A DNA stretch of 64,000 bases from Ceratotherium simum simum (GCF_000283155.1 NW_004454180.1:14779632-14843631), one strand, 5' to 3'; positions 1-10,310 are shown, numbered from the stretch's first letter. The notes: a model not told the origin generated them from the letters alone. A program made the numbers and translations.

Positions 1-738
1 ATTGAAAAAGTGTTTGTCACTCACTATTTTCTAACATTTTCTGCTTTTCTTGAAGAATGCATAGAGTACAGGGTACAAAAAAAATCATCTATCAAGATTG
101 GTTCAGGTTTCCTTTTGTACCAGGGAGACTAAGTTGCTATTTTAGAAGCTGCCTAGGGTTTGCACCTGTGGCCTCAGGAGAAGTCGAGATTCTTAGAAGC
201 ATACTGCTCTTTTGTTTGAAAGACACCTTAATGGGCATTTTCTAGGTGGTCCCATTCCCCTTGGTGAGAGAAAACTGTGACAAAGGAAGAAAATTTGGAG
301 AATTCTGGACAACAGAAGGATAATGAAGGAGGAAAGGAGAAGAAGATATAGGTAAAAAGAAAGGAGTAACATCAACACCTTGGCAGAGTGAGTTGTTCCC
401 TTATTCCCTCCCCTCTAAGTTACAGCTAAATAGATATTCATTAACCAGCAGAGCACAAAAGGACAGCACAAAAGGACTTCTGAGAGATCCACACAGTCAT
501 GCATCTGAAGGTGGGTGGACTGGATACCCAGGAGGCAGTGGAACTAGGTGAGCACACCCCTCTCCCTCCCCAGCAGCAGTAAGCCAGGTTGCAGATTCTC
601 ACACAGTGGCTGGTGTGACTATAAGAGGACATGGGGGTAGCCCAGCCTGTGCAAATGCTTTCAGAGTTGCAGCCTGCCCATGGGATTGCCCACCATGCCA
701 TGGTGGCCCTGCTGGTGGGAAAGCTCTACACCAAATGG

Positions 739-1075
739 TGGCAGCTCAGCCTCCATGAAGGCACCTGCCTGCTGAGCATAGCTCAGGGGAGAAGGCACTT
801 TGCCTCCTCAGAATGTGCCCCTGCCCATGGAGCATAGCAGCCTGTGGGATCCACTGAGTGGCAGCTCAGCCCCTGTGTGGGTGCCCCTCCCCCCAGCACA
901 GCACAGGTGAGAAGGCACCTTGCTCACACAGAAGACGCCCTGCCTGTGGAACACAGCAGCCCACAGGACATGCCGAGCGGTGGCTCAGCCCCTCATAGGT
1001 GCTCCTCCCGTCTAGCATTCAACAGCTCAGCCAGTCCCCTGCTGAGCACAGAAGCCCCGCCTACCATGCCCTGCC
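739..1075 (+). repeat. Tandem ~120-bp repeats in the L1 5' region
   Basis: The landmark 'gctcagcc' recurs at 744, 864 and 983 (spacing 120 and 119). Each unit then carries related text in the same order: 'gagaaggcac', a 'cagaatg/cagaaga' segment, 'gccc-tg-cc-tggagcatagcagcc' type sequence and 'gtgggatcc/caggacatg'. Two full units and a partial third are visible. The region is GC-rich compared with the rest of the window and lies just upstream of ORF1, where an L1 internal promoter is expected. Promoter function is inference. Confidence 0.6.
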
Positions 1076-1254
1076 CACCCACTCAGTGCAGAGGACCACA
1101 TGATCACAATCTGCAGAGCAGCTGTGGCCAGCCTGCACAAACACAGAGTAGCCCTACCTGCACAACTTCCAGCAGATGAGGCAGGATCAGAAAACACAGC
1201 TCCTGCTCCGCCCTAGTGGTGGCAGGTGGAATCTGTGACCTGATACCACCATAA

Positions 1255-1695
1255 ATGCGCCAGCAAAGGATCAATTTATCGTACCACGAAGAACTACAGC
1301 AACATTTCAGAAGGAAAAATGACAAGTCTCCAGAAACCAATCCTGAGGTCACAGAAATTTACAATCTAGATGACAGAGAATTCAAAATAGTTGTCATAAA
1401 GACACTCAGTAAGTTAAAAGAAAACTCAGAAAGACAGTTCAATGAACTCAGGGATAAAATTAATAAGGAGAAGGAATACTTCACCAAGGAGATTGACACT
1501 CTAAAAAAAAACCTAACAGAAATTCTAGATATGAAGAACACAATTAATGAGATAAAAAATAATCTAGAAACCACAAAAAATAGAGCTGATGTTAAGGAGG
1601 ACAGAATTAGTAAATTAGAGGACAGAAATTTAGAAATGCTACAGGTAAAGGAAGAGAGAGAAGTAAGATTTAAAAAAAATGAAGAAATTCTTTGA
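1255..1695 (+). pseudogene. L1 ORF1 N-terminal remnant (coiled-coil part)
   Basis: This open stretch of 146 codons is the start of L1 ORF1p, the RNA-binding chaperone that trimerises through a coiled coil and packages L1 RNA. From about residue 45 the protein is rich in Lys, Glu, Leu, Ile and Asn with heptad-like spacing ('TLSKLKENSERQFNELRDKI', then 'NTINEIKNNLETTKNRADV' and 'RISKLEDRNLEML'). It stops at 1693-1695, before the RRM-like domain. The next bases still encode RRM-type sequence ('IIGIPEGEG' and 'IIAENFPNLGK') but in a broken reading frame. The ATG at 1255 opens the L1-like frame; it may not be the ancestral start. Confidence 0.88.
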
Positions 1696-1843
1696 GAAAT
1701 ATCCAACTCAATTAGAAAAAGTAATATAAGGATTATAGGTATTCCAGAGGGAGAAGGGAGGGAGAAAGGAGCAGAGAGCTTGTTCAAAGAAATAATAGCT
1801 GAGAACTTCCCAAACCTGGGGAAGACTCTGGACTTGCAAGTAC

Positions 1844-2116
1844 ATGAAACCAATAGAACTCCTAATTGCATCAATGCAAAAGACCTTCTCCAAGGCATAT
1901 GATATTAAAACAATGTCAAGAGTCAATGACAAAGAAAGAATATTAAGAGCATCAAGGCAGAAGAAAATAACCTACAAAAGAACCCTCAGGCTTTCAGTTG
2001 ATTTCTCAGCAGATACCTTACAGGCTAAGAGAGAATGGAATGATATAATCAAAATACCAAAAGACAAAAACTTTCAGCCAAGAATACTCTATCCAACAAG
2101 ACTATCCTTCAGATAA
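1844..2116 (+). pseudogene. L1 ORF1 C-terminal domain remnant
   Basis: The 90-codon frame contains the conserved C-terminal domain of L1 ORF1p: 'ILRASRQKK', 'LSVDFSADTLQAKREWNDI' and 'KNFQPRILYPTRLSFR'. These match the family positions that bind nucleic acid (the REKG-like region is changed) and the FQPRxxYPxxLSF box. It is in a different frame from 1255-1695, so a frameshift separates coiled coil and C-terminal domain. Stop at 2114-2116. Confidence 0.9.
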
Positions 2117-2902
2117 AATGGAGAAATAAAAGCTCTCCAAGATAAACAAAAGCTGAGGAAGTTAATCACCACTAGACTTCCCTTAGAAGAAATGATGAAG
2201 GAAGACCTCCTACATGAAACAAAAAGGCATAGGTTTACAAAGATTTGAGCAAGGAGATAAATAGACAGACAAAATCAGAAAATTGCAGCTCTCTATCAGA
2301 ACAAGTTAGCAAACACTTAATTATAACATAAATTATAAAGGGAAGGAAAGCATCAAAAATAACTATAACCACTTTAATTTAGTAACAAACTCACAACACA
2401 AAACAATAATTTATGACAACAGTAACTCAGAAGAGGAAGCGGAAAGAGATGGAATCTGCTTAGGCTAATGGAGATGAGAGGCTATCAGAAAATGGACTAT
2501 CACATCAATGAGATCTTTTATACAAACCTCATGGTGACCACTAAACAAAGAATCAGAATAGAGACACAAATCATAAATAAAGCCAAAACTGAGAAAACCA
2601 TCACAGAAAACCACCCCACTGAAATGGCAGTCAGAAATACAAGGGAAGAGAAACAATGGAAATATAGAACTGGAAAACAAGAGATAAAATGACAGTATTA
2701 AGCCACTCATATATCAATAATCACTCTATATGTAAATGGATTGAATTCTCCAAGCAGAAAACACAGAGTGGCTGGATGGATTAGAAAAGAAGACCCAACA
2801 ATACGCTGCCTCCAGGAAACACATCTCAGCTCTAAAGACAACATAGGTTCAGAGTGAAGGGATGGAATACTCCAAACAAATGACAAGCAAAAGAAAGTAA
2901 GT
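2117..2902 (+). mobile_element. L1 ORF1 tail, inter-ORF region and start of ORF2
   Basis: Sequence continues the L1 in order: ORF1 3' end decay ('gatgaaggaagacctcctac'), inter-ORF A-rich text, then at about 2700-2850 the usual ORF2 endonuclease beginning ('aatggattgaattctcc', 'cagagtggctggatggatta', 'cctccaggaaacacatctca'). No frame stays open through it. Supports one continuous L1 rather than two fragments. Confidence 0.8.
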
Positions 2903-3208
2903 GGGGCCGGCCCCGTGGCTTAGCGGTTAAGTGCGCGCGCTCCGCTACTGGCGGCCCAGGTTCAGATTCCGGGCGCGCACCAANNNNNNNNNNNNNNNNN
3001 NNNNNNNNNNNNNNNNNNNNNNNNNNNNNNNNNNNNNNNNNNNNNNNNNNNNNNNNNNNNNNNNNNNNNNNNNNNNNNNNNNNNNNNNNNNNNNNNNNNN
3101 NNNNNNNNNNNNNNNNNNNNNNNNNNNNNNNNNNNNNNNNNNNNNNNNNNNNNNNNNNNNNNNNNNNNNNNNNNNNNNNNNNNNNNNNNNNNNNNNNNNN
3201 NNNNNNNN
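2903..3208 (+). mobile_element. ERE-type SINE nested in L1, mostly lost to an assembly gap
   Basis: Begins GGGGCCGGCCCCGTGGC, followed by an A-box (gtggcttagcggttaag) and a B-box-like gttcagattcc. After about 80 bases the sequence becomes N (2984-3208). L1 ORF2 resumes directly after the gap. The 'aagt' on both sides may be what is left of the TSD. Transcription would be by RNA polymerase III with L1 enzymes in trans (family knowledge). Confidence 0.85.
2984..3208. other. Assembly gap (225 N)
   Basis: All bases are N. The gap starts inside an ERE SINE and ends at L1 ORF2 sequence, so it probably hides the SINE body and A-tail. The length is in keeping with the missing part of an ERE. Confidence 0.99.
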
Positions 3209-3536
3209 AAGTGTTGCCATATGTATATCAGACAAAGCAGACTTCAAGATAAAAAACGACAACAGAAACAAAGAGGGGAAGTATATAATGATAAAAGGGA
3301 CATTCAATGAAGAGGAAATAACACTTGTAAATATATATGCACCTAACACAGGAGCACCAAAGTATATAAAGCAACTACTAACAGACCTAAAGGGAGAAAT
3401 TGACAGTAACACAATAATAGTAGGGGACCTCAACAGCCCACTTTCATCAATGGCTAGATCATCCAGACAGAAAGTCAACAAGGAAACAGTGGCCTTAAAT
3501 GAAACACTAGACTATATGGACTTAATAGATATATAG
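3209..3536 (+). pseudogene. L1 ORF2 endonuclease (EN) domain remnant
   Basis: The frame after the gap reads as the APE-type endonuclease of L1 ORF2p, which nicks target DNA at T/A-rich sites. Seen: 'VAICISDKADFKI', 'LVNIYAPN' and 'TIIVGDLNSPLS'. The family has GDFNTPLS at the last motif, with catalytic Asp and Asn; here Asp and Asn remain but Phe and Thr are replaced. The frame ends at 3534-3536 near 'LDYMDLIDI', before the catalytic His region, so the domain is truncated. Confidence 0.88.
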
Positions 3537-4640
3537 AGAACATTCCATCCAAAAACAGCAGAATACACATTCTTCTCAAGTGCACAAAGAATTTTCTCAA
3601 AGATAGACCATATGTTGGGAAACAAGGCAAGCCTCAATAAATTTAAGAAGATTGAAATCATATCAAGCATCTTTTCCAACCACAATGCTATGAAGCTAGA
3701 AATCAACTACAAGGAAAAAGCTGGGAAAGGCACAATTATGTAAAGACTAAACAACATGTTACTGAACAACCACTGGATCAATGAATAAATCAAAGGAGAA
3801 ATAAAAAAATACCTGGAACAAATGAAAATGAAAATACAACACACCAACTCTTATGGGCTGCAGCAAAGCAGTTCTAAGAGGGAAATTTATAGCAATACAG
3901 GCCCACGTCAACAAATAAGAAAAATCTCAAATAAGTAATCTTAAACTACACCTAATAGAACCAGAAAATGAAGAACAAATGAAACCTCAAGTAAGCAGAA
4001 TGAGGGAAATAATAAAAATTAGAGCAGAAATAAATGAAATAGAGAGTAAAAAAACAGTAGACAGGATCAATGAAACCAAGAGCTAGTTCTTTGAGAAGAT
4101 AAACAAAACTGACAAACCCTTAGCCAGACTCACTAAGAAAAAAAGAGAGAAGGCTCAAATAAATAAAATTAAAAATGAAAGAGGATAAATTACAACAGAT
4201 ACCACAGAAATACAAAGGATTATAAGAGAATACTATGAAAAACTATATGCCAACAAATTGGATACCCTAGAAGAAACGGATAAATTCTTAGAATCGTACA
4301 ACCTCCCAAAACTGAATTGAGGAGAAATAGAGAATCTGAATAGACCAGTCACAAGTAAAGAGATTGAAATAGTAATCAAAAACCTCCTCAAAACCAAAAG
4401 TCCCTGACCAGATGGCTTCTGTGGAGAATTCTACCAAACATTCAAAGTGAATTTAATACCTATCCTTCTCAAACTATTCCAAAAAATTGAAGAAGATAAG
4501 ATGCTTCCTAACTCATTCTATGAGGCCAACATTATCCTGGTACCAAAACCTGACAAGGACAACACAAAAAAGAAAAATTACAGGTAAGTATTGCTGATGA
4601 ACATAGATGCAAATATCCTCAACAAAATATTAAAAAATCG
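3537..4640 (+). mobile_element. L1 ORF2 linker and RT N-terminal region, heavily broken
   Basis: L1 order is kept: 'ttctcaagtgcacaaagaat' and 'atagaccatatg' (end of EN), 'agccagactcactaagaaaa', 'cagatggcttctgtgg' (DGF segment), 'tatccttctcaaactattcc' and the start of the RT fingers ('aacatagatgcaaatatcct'). Many in-frame stops, for example within 'DGFCGEF' flanks and at 4582-4590. Ends at the nested ERE. Confidence 0.85.
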
Positions 4641-4890
4641 GAGCCAGCCTTGATGGCCTTGTGGTTAAAGCTCCGCGCTCTCTGCTTTGGCGGCTCAGGT
4701 TCACTTCCTGGTTGTGGAACCACACTACCTGTCTGTCACTTGCCATGCCGTGGTGGCAGCTCACATAGAAGAAATAGAAGGACTTACAACTAGGATATAC
4801 AACCATCCTTGGGGCTTTGGGGAGAAGGAAAAAAAAGAGGAAGATTGACAACAGATGTTAGTGCAGAGAGAATCCTTCCCTGAAAAAAAA
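4641..4890 (+). mobile_element. ERE-type SINE nested in L1 ORF2 (GAGCCAGCC head type)
   Basis: Starts GAGCCAGCCTTGATGGCC, then a 'ggttaaagctccgcgctc' head, 'ggaaccacactacctgtctg', 'ggacttacaactaggatata', 'ggggctttggggag' and an A-run at 4883-4891. L1 text is interrupted exactly: the flanks 'attaaaaaatcg' and 'attagcaaattg' are diverged copies of one L1 target site of about 12 bp. Confidence 0.93.
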
Positions 4891-4947
4891 ATTAGCAAAT
4901 TGAATACAGCAATACATTAGAAAGATCATAAGCCATGATCAAGTGGG

Positions 4948-5319
4948 ATGTATTCCAGGGATCAAGGATGGTTCAACATCTGCAAATCAATCAATGTGAC
5001 ACACCACATGAGCAAAATGAGTAATAAAGTTCACATGATTATCTCAGTAGATGTGGGGAAAGGATTTGACAAGATCCAACATCAATTTATGATAAAAACT
5101 CTCAATAAAATGGGTGTAGAAGGAAAGTACCTCAACATAGTAAAGGCCATATATGACAAACCAACAGCCAACATCATACTTAATGGTGAAAAACTGAAAG
5201 CCATCCCTCTGAGAACAGAAACAAGACAAGGGTGCCCACTCTCACCACTCCTACTCAACATAGTACTGGAGGTTTTGGCCAAAGCAATTAGGCAAGAAAA
5301 AGAAATAAAAGGTGTCTAA
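4948..5319 (+). pseudogene. L1 ORF2 reverse transcriptase (RT) core remnant, catalytic box damaged
   Basis: This 123-codon open stretch holds RT palm motifs: '[18 protein letters not shown]' (motif A, the first catalytic Asp in the family's D-A-x-K-A-F position), '[20 protein letters not shown]' (motif B) and '[15 protein letters not shown]'. A stop follows at 5317-5319. The motif C box just downstream (about 5341-5370) reads L-F-V-E-D-M-I where L1 has F-A-D-D, so the first catalytic Asp of that pair is Glu. The RT is therefore dead by truncation and by substitution. Confidence 0.92.
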
Positions 5320-6735
5320 ATTGGAAAAGAAGAAGTAAACTCTTGCTGTTTGTGGAAGACATGATCCTATATATATAAAACCCTAAAGAATCCACCAGAA
5401 AACTATTAGCAATAATCAACAACTACAGCAAAGTTGCAGGGTACAAAATCAACTTACAAAAATCAGTTGCATATCTATACATTAATAACAAGCTAGCAGA
5501 AATAGAAGTCAGGAATACAATCCCATTTACAATTGCAACAAAAAAAATAAAATATCTAGGAACAAATTTAACCAAGGAGGCAAAAGACCTATACACTGAA
5601 AACTATAAGACATTATTGAAAGAAATCGAAGAAGACATAAAGAAATGGAAAGGTATCACATGCTCACATGATTGGAAGAATAAACATAGTTAAAATGTCC
5701 ATACTACCTAAAGCAGTCTGCAGATTCAATGCAATCCCAATCAGAATCCCAATGACATTCTTCACAGAAATAGAACAAAGAATCCTAAAATTTATACGGA
5801 ACAACAAAAGACCCTGAATAGCCAAAGGAATCCTAGGAAAAAAGAACAAAGCTGGAGGTATCACACTCCCTGATTTCAAAATATACTACAAAGCCATAGT
5901 AACCAAAACACAAAAACGGACACACATATCAGTGGAACAGAATCGAGAGCCCAAAAATAAACCTACACATCTTGGACAGCTAATTTTTGATGAGGGAGCC
6001 AAGAACATACAATGGAGAAAGGAAAGTCTCTTCAATAAATAGTGTTGGGAAAACTGGACAGCTAGATGCAAAAAAATGAAAGTAGACCATTATCTTACAC
6101 CATACATAAAAATTAGCTCAAAATGGTTTAAAGACTTGAATGTAAGACATGAAACCATGAAACTTCTAGAAGAAAACGTAGGCAGTAAGCTCTTCGACAT
6201 CAGTCTTAGCAACATAGTTTCAAGTACCGTGTCTGACTGGGCAAGGGAAACAACAGAAAAAAATAAACAAATCGGACTACATCAAACTAAAAAGCTTCTG
6301 CACAGCAAACGAAGCTGTCAGCAAAACAAAAAGACAACCTCACAATTGAGAGAAGATATTTGCAGACCATATATCTGATAAGGGGTTAATATCCAAAAAT
6401 ATCAAGAACTCATACACTCAACAACAAAAACACTAACAACCCAATTAAAAAGTGGGCAAAAGACCTGAGCAGACGTTTCTCCTAAGAAGATATACAGATG
6501 ACCAACAGGCATATGAAAAGATGTTCAACATCATTAACTATCAAGGAAATGCAAATCAAAACTACAATGAGATATCACCTCATGCCTGTCAGAATGGCTG
6601 TAATTAACAACCCAGGAAACAACAAGTGTAGGAGATGATGTGGAGAAAAAGAAACTCTCATACATTGCTGGTGGGAGTTCAAACTAGTGCAGCCACTATG
6701 GAAAACAGTATGGAGATTCCTCAAAAAAATTAAGA
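5320..6735 (+). pseudogene. L1 ORF2 thumb and downstream region, broken
   Basis: Recognisable ORF2 text without a long frame: 'tcagttgcatatctatacat', 'aaaatatctaggaacaaatt', 'aagtcagatgca'-type decay, 'ccctgatttcaaaatatact' (LPDFKIYY region), 'atcagtggaacagaatcgag'. A short open frame at 6076-6378 encodes 'HYLTPYIKISSKWFKDLNV' and 'LHQTKKLLHSKRSC', the ORF2 region upstream of the Cys-rich end. Stops and frameshifts throughout. Confidence 0.88.
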
Positions 6736-6984
6736 ATGGAACTACCATATGACGCAGCTATTCCACTGCGGGATATTTATCCAAAGAACATGAAAACACC
6801 AATGTGTAAAGACACATGCACCCCTGTGTTCATTGCAGCATTATTCACAATAGCCAAGACATGGAAGCAACCCAAGTACCCTTCAACTGATGAATGGATA
6901 AAGAAGAAGTGGTATATATATATGACGGAATACTACTCAGCTATAAAAAAGACAAAATTGTCCCATTTGCAACAACATGGATAG
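6736..6984 (+). pseudogene. L1 ORF2 C-terminal remnant
   Basis: 82 codons giving the ORF2 end: '[16 protein letters not shown]', 'CKDTCTPVFIAALFTIAKTW' and 'DEWIKKKWYIYMTEYYSAIK'. In the family this follows the Cys-rich segment that helps RNA binding. The usual start 'LPYDPAIPLLGIYP' is slightly changed. Stop at 6982-6984, near the expected ORF2 end. Confidence 0.92.
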
Positions 6985-7306
6985 ACCGTGAGGGTGTTAT
7001 GTTAAGTGAAATAAGCCAGACAGAGAAAGACGAACACTGTATGATTTCACTCGTATGTGGAAGATAAACAAACACGTGGATAAGGAGAACAGATTAGTGG
7101 TTACCAGAGGGGAAGGGAGTTGGGGGGGTGGGCAAAAGGGGTAAAGGGGCACATATGTATGGTGAAGAATAAAAATTGGACTATTGGTGGTGAGCATGAT
7201 GCAGTCTATACAGAAACATATATAATAATGTGCACTTGAAATTACACAATGTTATAAACCAATATAACCTCAATAAAATAATTGAAAAAGAAAGAAAGAA
7301 AAAGAA
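6985..7306 (+). mobile_element. L1 3' UTR and A/G-rich tail
   Basis: Text typical of L1 3' ends: 'gttaagtgaaataagccaga', 'tggttaccagagg', a G-rich tract at 7109-7132, 'gtgcacttgaaattacaca' and 'aatataacctcaataaaata' (AATAAA signal at 7272-7277), then a mixed AAAG tail. Confidence 0.88.
7109..7132 (+). other. G-quadruplex-forming motif in L1 3' UTR
   Basis: Four G-runs of 4, 3, 7 and 3 bases with loops of 2, 4 and 1 bases. A G-rich polypurine tract with quadruplex potential is a known feature of mammalian L1 3' UTRs. Folding is inferred from the pattern. Confidence 0.75.
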
Positions 7307-7546
7307 AAGATTGGCTCAACAGTCTTTGGCTGTGAGAGTCTCAAGGAATGACTGATAATTAGTTTTCATTAGTGAAAAGGGAGAAGCAAAGAGGAATAAA
7401 TCAGCTGCCACACATGTGGGTCAACCTAGGATCACGAGTTCCATTTTTTCCACGTGAATGACTAACTTAGTTTTCTTTGATTTTTGTGCTACTGTAGAAT
7501 AATAAATAGTATATGAATACTTCAAATTTGTAACATCCTTGAAAAC

Positions 7547-7985
7547 TGTAGACGATGATAACAAAATGGAGTAACATGTGGTAAATCTTCTAAAATGGAA
7601 CTGGGAGGCCATTAGGCAAGTGGGGTTTATGCAGGTCTCTACCCAGATGGAATGTAACCTTTGAACTGTGCTTCATTGCTGTCATCTTGACCTTCTTTCA
7701 AGACACACGCTTACTCTCATAGATAAGAACTTTCTGCCTCAGAGATAGCCTTAGTAACGAATCATGTATAGCCAATAAGTAATGCTGTTGCAGGCGCTAA
7801 TCATAAATTTTGCAAAACAACCTGTGTAATTTATTTCTTTCTGCCTTTATAAACCCTTGCCTCTTTTGTTCTGCTTGGAGCACATTTGAGTTTCTACTCC
7901 AATCTGTGTCTTCCAAATTTCAATTCTTGAGACTCCAAACAAACTTTTTGCTTCTCTTGTAGTTTATGCCTCTTATTGGTTGACA
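7547..7985 (+). mobile_element. Possible solo LTR of an endogenous retrovirus
   Basis: About 439 bp bounded by TG…CA. It opens with 'acaaaatggagtaaca', has a TATA-like 'tttataaacccttgcctc' near 7847 and a 3' part rich in 'gtttctactccaatctgtg' and 'cttattggttgaca', the layout of a class I LTR (U3-TATA-R-U5). No gag, pol or env sequence is seen beside it, and no clear TSD flanks it. It could also be an unrelated unique region. Confidence 0.5.
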
Positions 7986-8159
7986 AACTTTATAAAAAGG
8001 AGAAGAATTTGCTCATTTAAAGAGGAGTCATATTTAAACTAAAAATATATACTACTGCAAAGAATGCAAGTTTGTTCAATAATGGGTCATGGGAAAAATA
8101 TCTGTTCTTCATAACTTACATGTATAGAGAGGACAAAGATTTTAATGGATCTTGGTATT

Positions 8160-8285
8160 CTTTGTTGTTGCTGTTTTTTGAACATTATGTTAGTTTTAGG
8201 CGTACAACATAATGATTCGATGTACGTGTATATTGCGAATGAATACATATTAGTATGCTTTCCTCTCATCACAAATTGCTTGTGA
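8160..8285 (-). mobile_element. Small L1 3'-UTR-like scrap
   Basis: 'gttttaggcgtacaacata' and 'atgattcgatgtacgtgtat' match the reversed L1 3' end motif (ttattgagataTAATTGACATACAA family) that also occurs at 35068-35275. Short and diverged. Confidence 0.5.
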
Positions 8286-8289
8286 ATAA

Positions 8290-10170
8290 CACTTGGTTCT
8301 TTGAAAATGTCCTGATGTTGCTGGTTTCTTTAAGAAGAGACCCATTCAGCTTCAGAATCTAAGTTCTAAGTTCGTATATCTTGCTGCTGGCAAACCTTAT
8401 GCAAAGGATAACCTCAGAACCACAAAGTGATGATGTGTTCTGTTTTTAAAGGCAGCTTCTCGGTGTCCAGGTCACATTTCAAAGCATCAGACTGCATGGT
8501 CCACTTGAAGGTTATGAATTCTTCTACAGACAGATGTTTGTGAAATAGGACCTCTTCTTTATTTTTGCATGTTGTGATTGTCCCTTTGAAGTTTCTATAA
8601 AGGTAAGCAAAAAATCAGAGGTGCAGGCTGTGGGGGAGAAAAAGCATTGTTATTCCAAAGCTATTTTATTTATACATCAAGAAATGTCCACTTTATACCA
8701 TTCTTCTTTTTCAAGCAAGGTAATGTAAATTCTCAATCTTTTTGAAAGGAAAGAAAAACACACATGCTCTAAGAAAAAAATTATATATTTAAATTATGAT
8801 CTTTTATGTAAGGGGAAGAGTGTAAAAATGTTGATGAATATGAAAATATAGCTCATTAAAAATAAGCATTTGTTTTTCAAAGAATTAGCACCATAAATTC
8901 AGCAAAAGTAAAGATTTCTTCTTTTAAAGCAATCGGTCTGCATAAATCACCGTTTCATGGAGGTGAGTAAAAGTACCCTTGTATGGTTAGAAAGATGCAA
9001 ATATGTCTATGAAAATCATATACTTTTATATTTTACTGAAAACTTATGGTAAAAACAAACGTACTACCTATTGTTAAAAAATTATGTGTTTATAGCTGTC
9101 ATTGTATCTCTTTCAAGGTTATAAATATTTACTAAAGAAAGAGTCAATCTTTAATCAAAATAAATTATAATTCAGGGGCAAGATAATATCATGTTTAGAA
9201 TTTAACAATCAAAAATCAGAGAAAAGAGCCATCACTGAAGCTGTCATAGAGTAACCTGTATTCTTTCTTATTGATCCCAAAGAATTTTTACCTAAAATTA
9301 TTCTTTCGAATAATAGCTTAACTAGAGTCTTGGAAGTTTTTCTTTTTGATCCTTGCGAATAATTCCTGGTTAGCCAATTCATAAAATGCAGCTCACTCGG
9401 AACTCAAGGGAAGTTGTGAGGTTGAGAATGACTGGCTGCGAGTGTGGAGATGCAAACAGGAACTGGATCACTCAGGACCTTAGAAGTGATGTTAACGTTA
9501 TCCTGAGGGCAATGAGTAGCCACTGACACAAGATACCAAGAGATACTTTTATTCTTATTGGAGGATGGTAGCTTACATAAAGATGACTTTTCTCTAGGTT
9601 CAAATATGCCTAAAGAAGAAATTCACATAGAAAATAAGGTATTATTAATTAATTAAACAAATAGTTATTAGGTTTCTATTATATATCAGATAGCATGGGG
9701 GATGTAAAAATGAAAGACACAGATGCTTAGTCTAATGGCGCATTCACAAAAATCAACAGAAGCACTCCATAGTGAACAGTGTCAGGGTAGAAGTACACAC
9801 GTTGTGTTACAGGAACACAGAGAGGGGCATGTTTATTTCACATTGTTAGGAAATGAAAAAAATCTGGGTGTATCATTTTTTCCTAGAGAAGTGGAGCTTA
9901 TGGAAGTTATTTAAAAATACTTCTAGTGTTTGTGTGTGTGTATGAAATCTTCTCAAGGTGTACAAGACTTGTCTTACTTAGAAACAATATTACACACATG
10001 AACTTGACTTGGGCTTGACATCTCCATTGTTTTACATTGGCCTGAAACATTTCAGACCTTAATACAATTTGATGTATGGAATAACTTTGTTCAAATCCCC
10101 CCAGAAGGAATTACAGAGACAAATATAAATATGTTTTGCACAATCTATTCTGCTCTAGTGTTAATTCATT
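8290..10170. other. No recognised feature
   Basis: AT-rich sequence without long frames (the longest is about 63 codons at 9723-9914 with no family resemblance), no RNA gene signature and no repeat I recognise. Probably unique intergenic or intronic DNA. Confidence 0.5.
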
Positions 10171-10174
10171 TAAA

Positions 10175-10310
10175 AATGTATCCAAGCACCTAGTATGGGG
10201 CAGGCAATGTGCTAGAGCTGGGAATTAACATTCAAAAGAAAGACAGTCCTGGCTCTTCCAGAAAAATACAATCTAGTGGGAAATATAGATAACTAAACAG
10301 GCAACTCCAT
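10175..10310 (+). repeat. Ancient interspersed repeat scrap
   Basis: 'ccaagcacctagtatggggc', 'aggcaatgtgctagagctgg' and 'cagtcctggctcttccag' follow an old mammalian repeat module (…caCCTACTATGTGCCAGGCACtg…, …CCTGCCCTCATGGAG…). The same module appears at 29412, 32490 and 63700. I do not name its family. Confidence 0.45.

Larger units (their letters stand above)
400..7306 (+). mobile_element. Near-full-length degraded LINE-1 (L1) retrotransposon
   Basis: Order seen is GC-rich 5' region (about 440-1250), ORF1 remnants (1255-2116), inter-ORF sequence, ORF2 remnants (about 2700-6984) and a 3' UTR ending in an A/G-rich tail at about 7280-7306. The L1 protein signatures listed separately are in the same order and strand as in mammalian L1. 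Both ORFs are broken by stops and frameshifts, so the element is not autonomous. Two ERE SINEs are nested inside it (2903-3208 and 4641-4890), so it predates them. The exact 5' edge is uncertain: recognisable L1 sequence begins near 400-440, but a possible diverged TSD lies at 94-105. Confidence 0.93.

Noticed and set aside
1359..1898. 179-codon minus-strand frame opposite L1 ORF1
   Set aside because: Shadow of the A-rich ORF1 coding strand; Ser/Leu/Phe-rich, no independent evidence.
2931..3536. A 201-codon frame running through the N gap
   Set aside because: The first part is ERE SINE, the middle is N, and only the last third is L1 endonuclease. It is not one gene.
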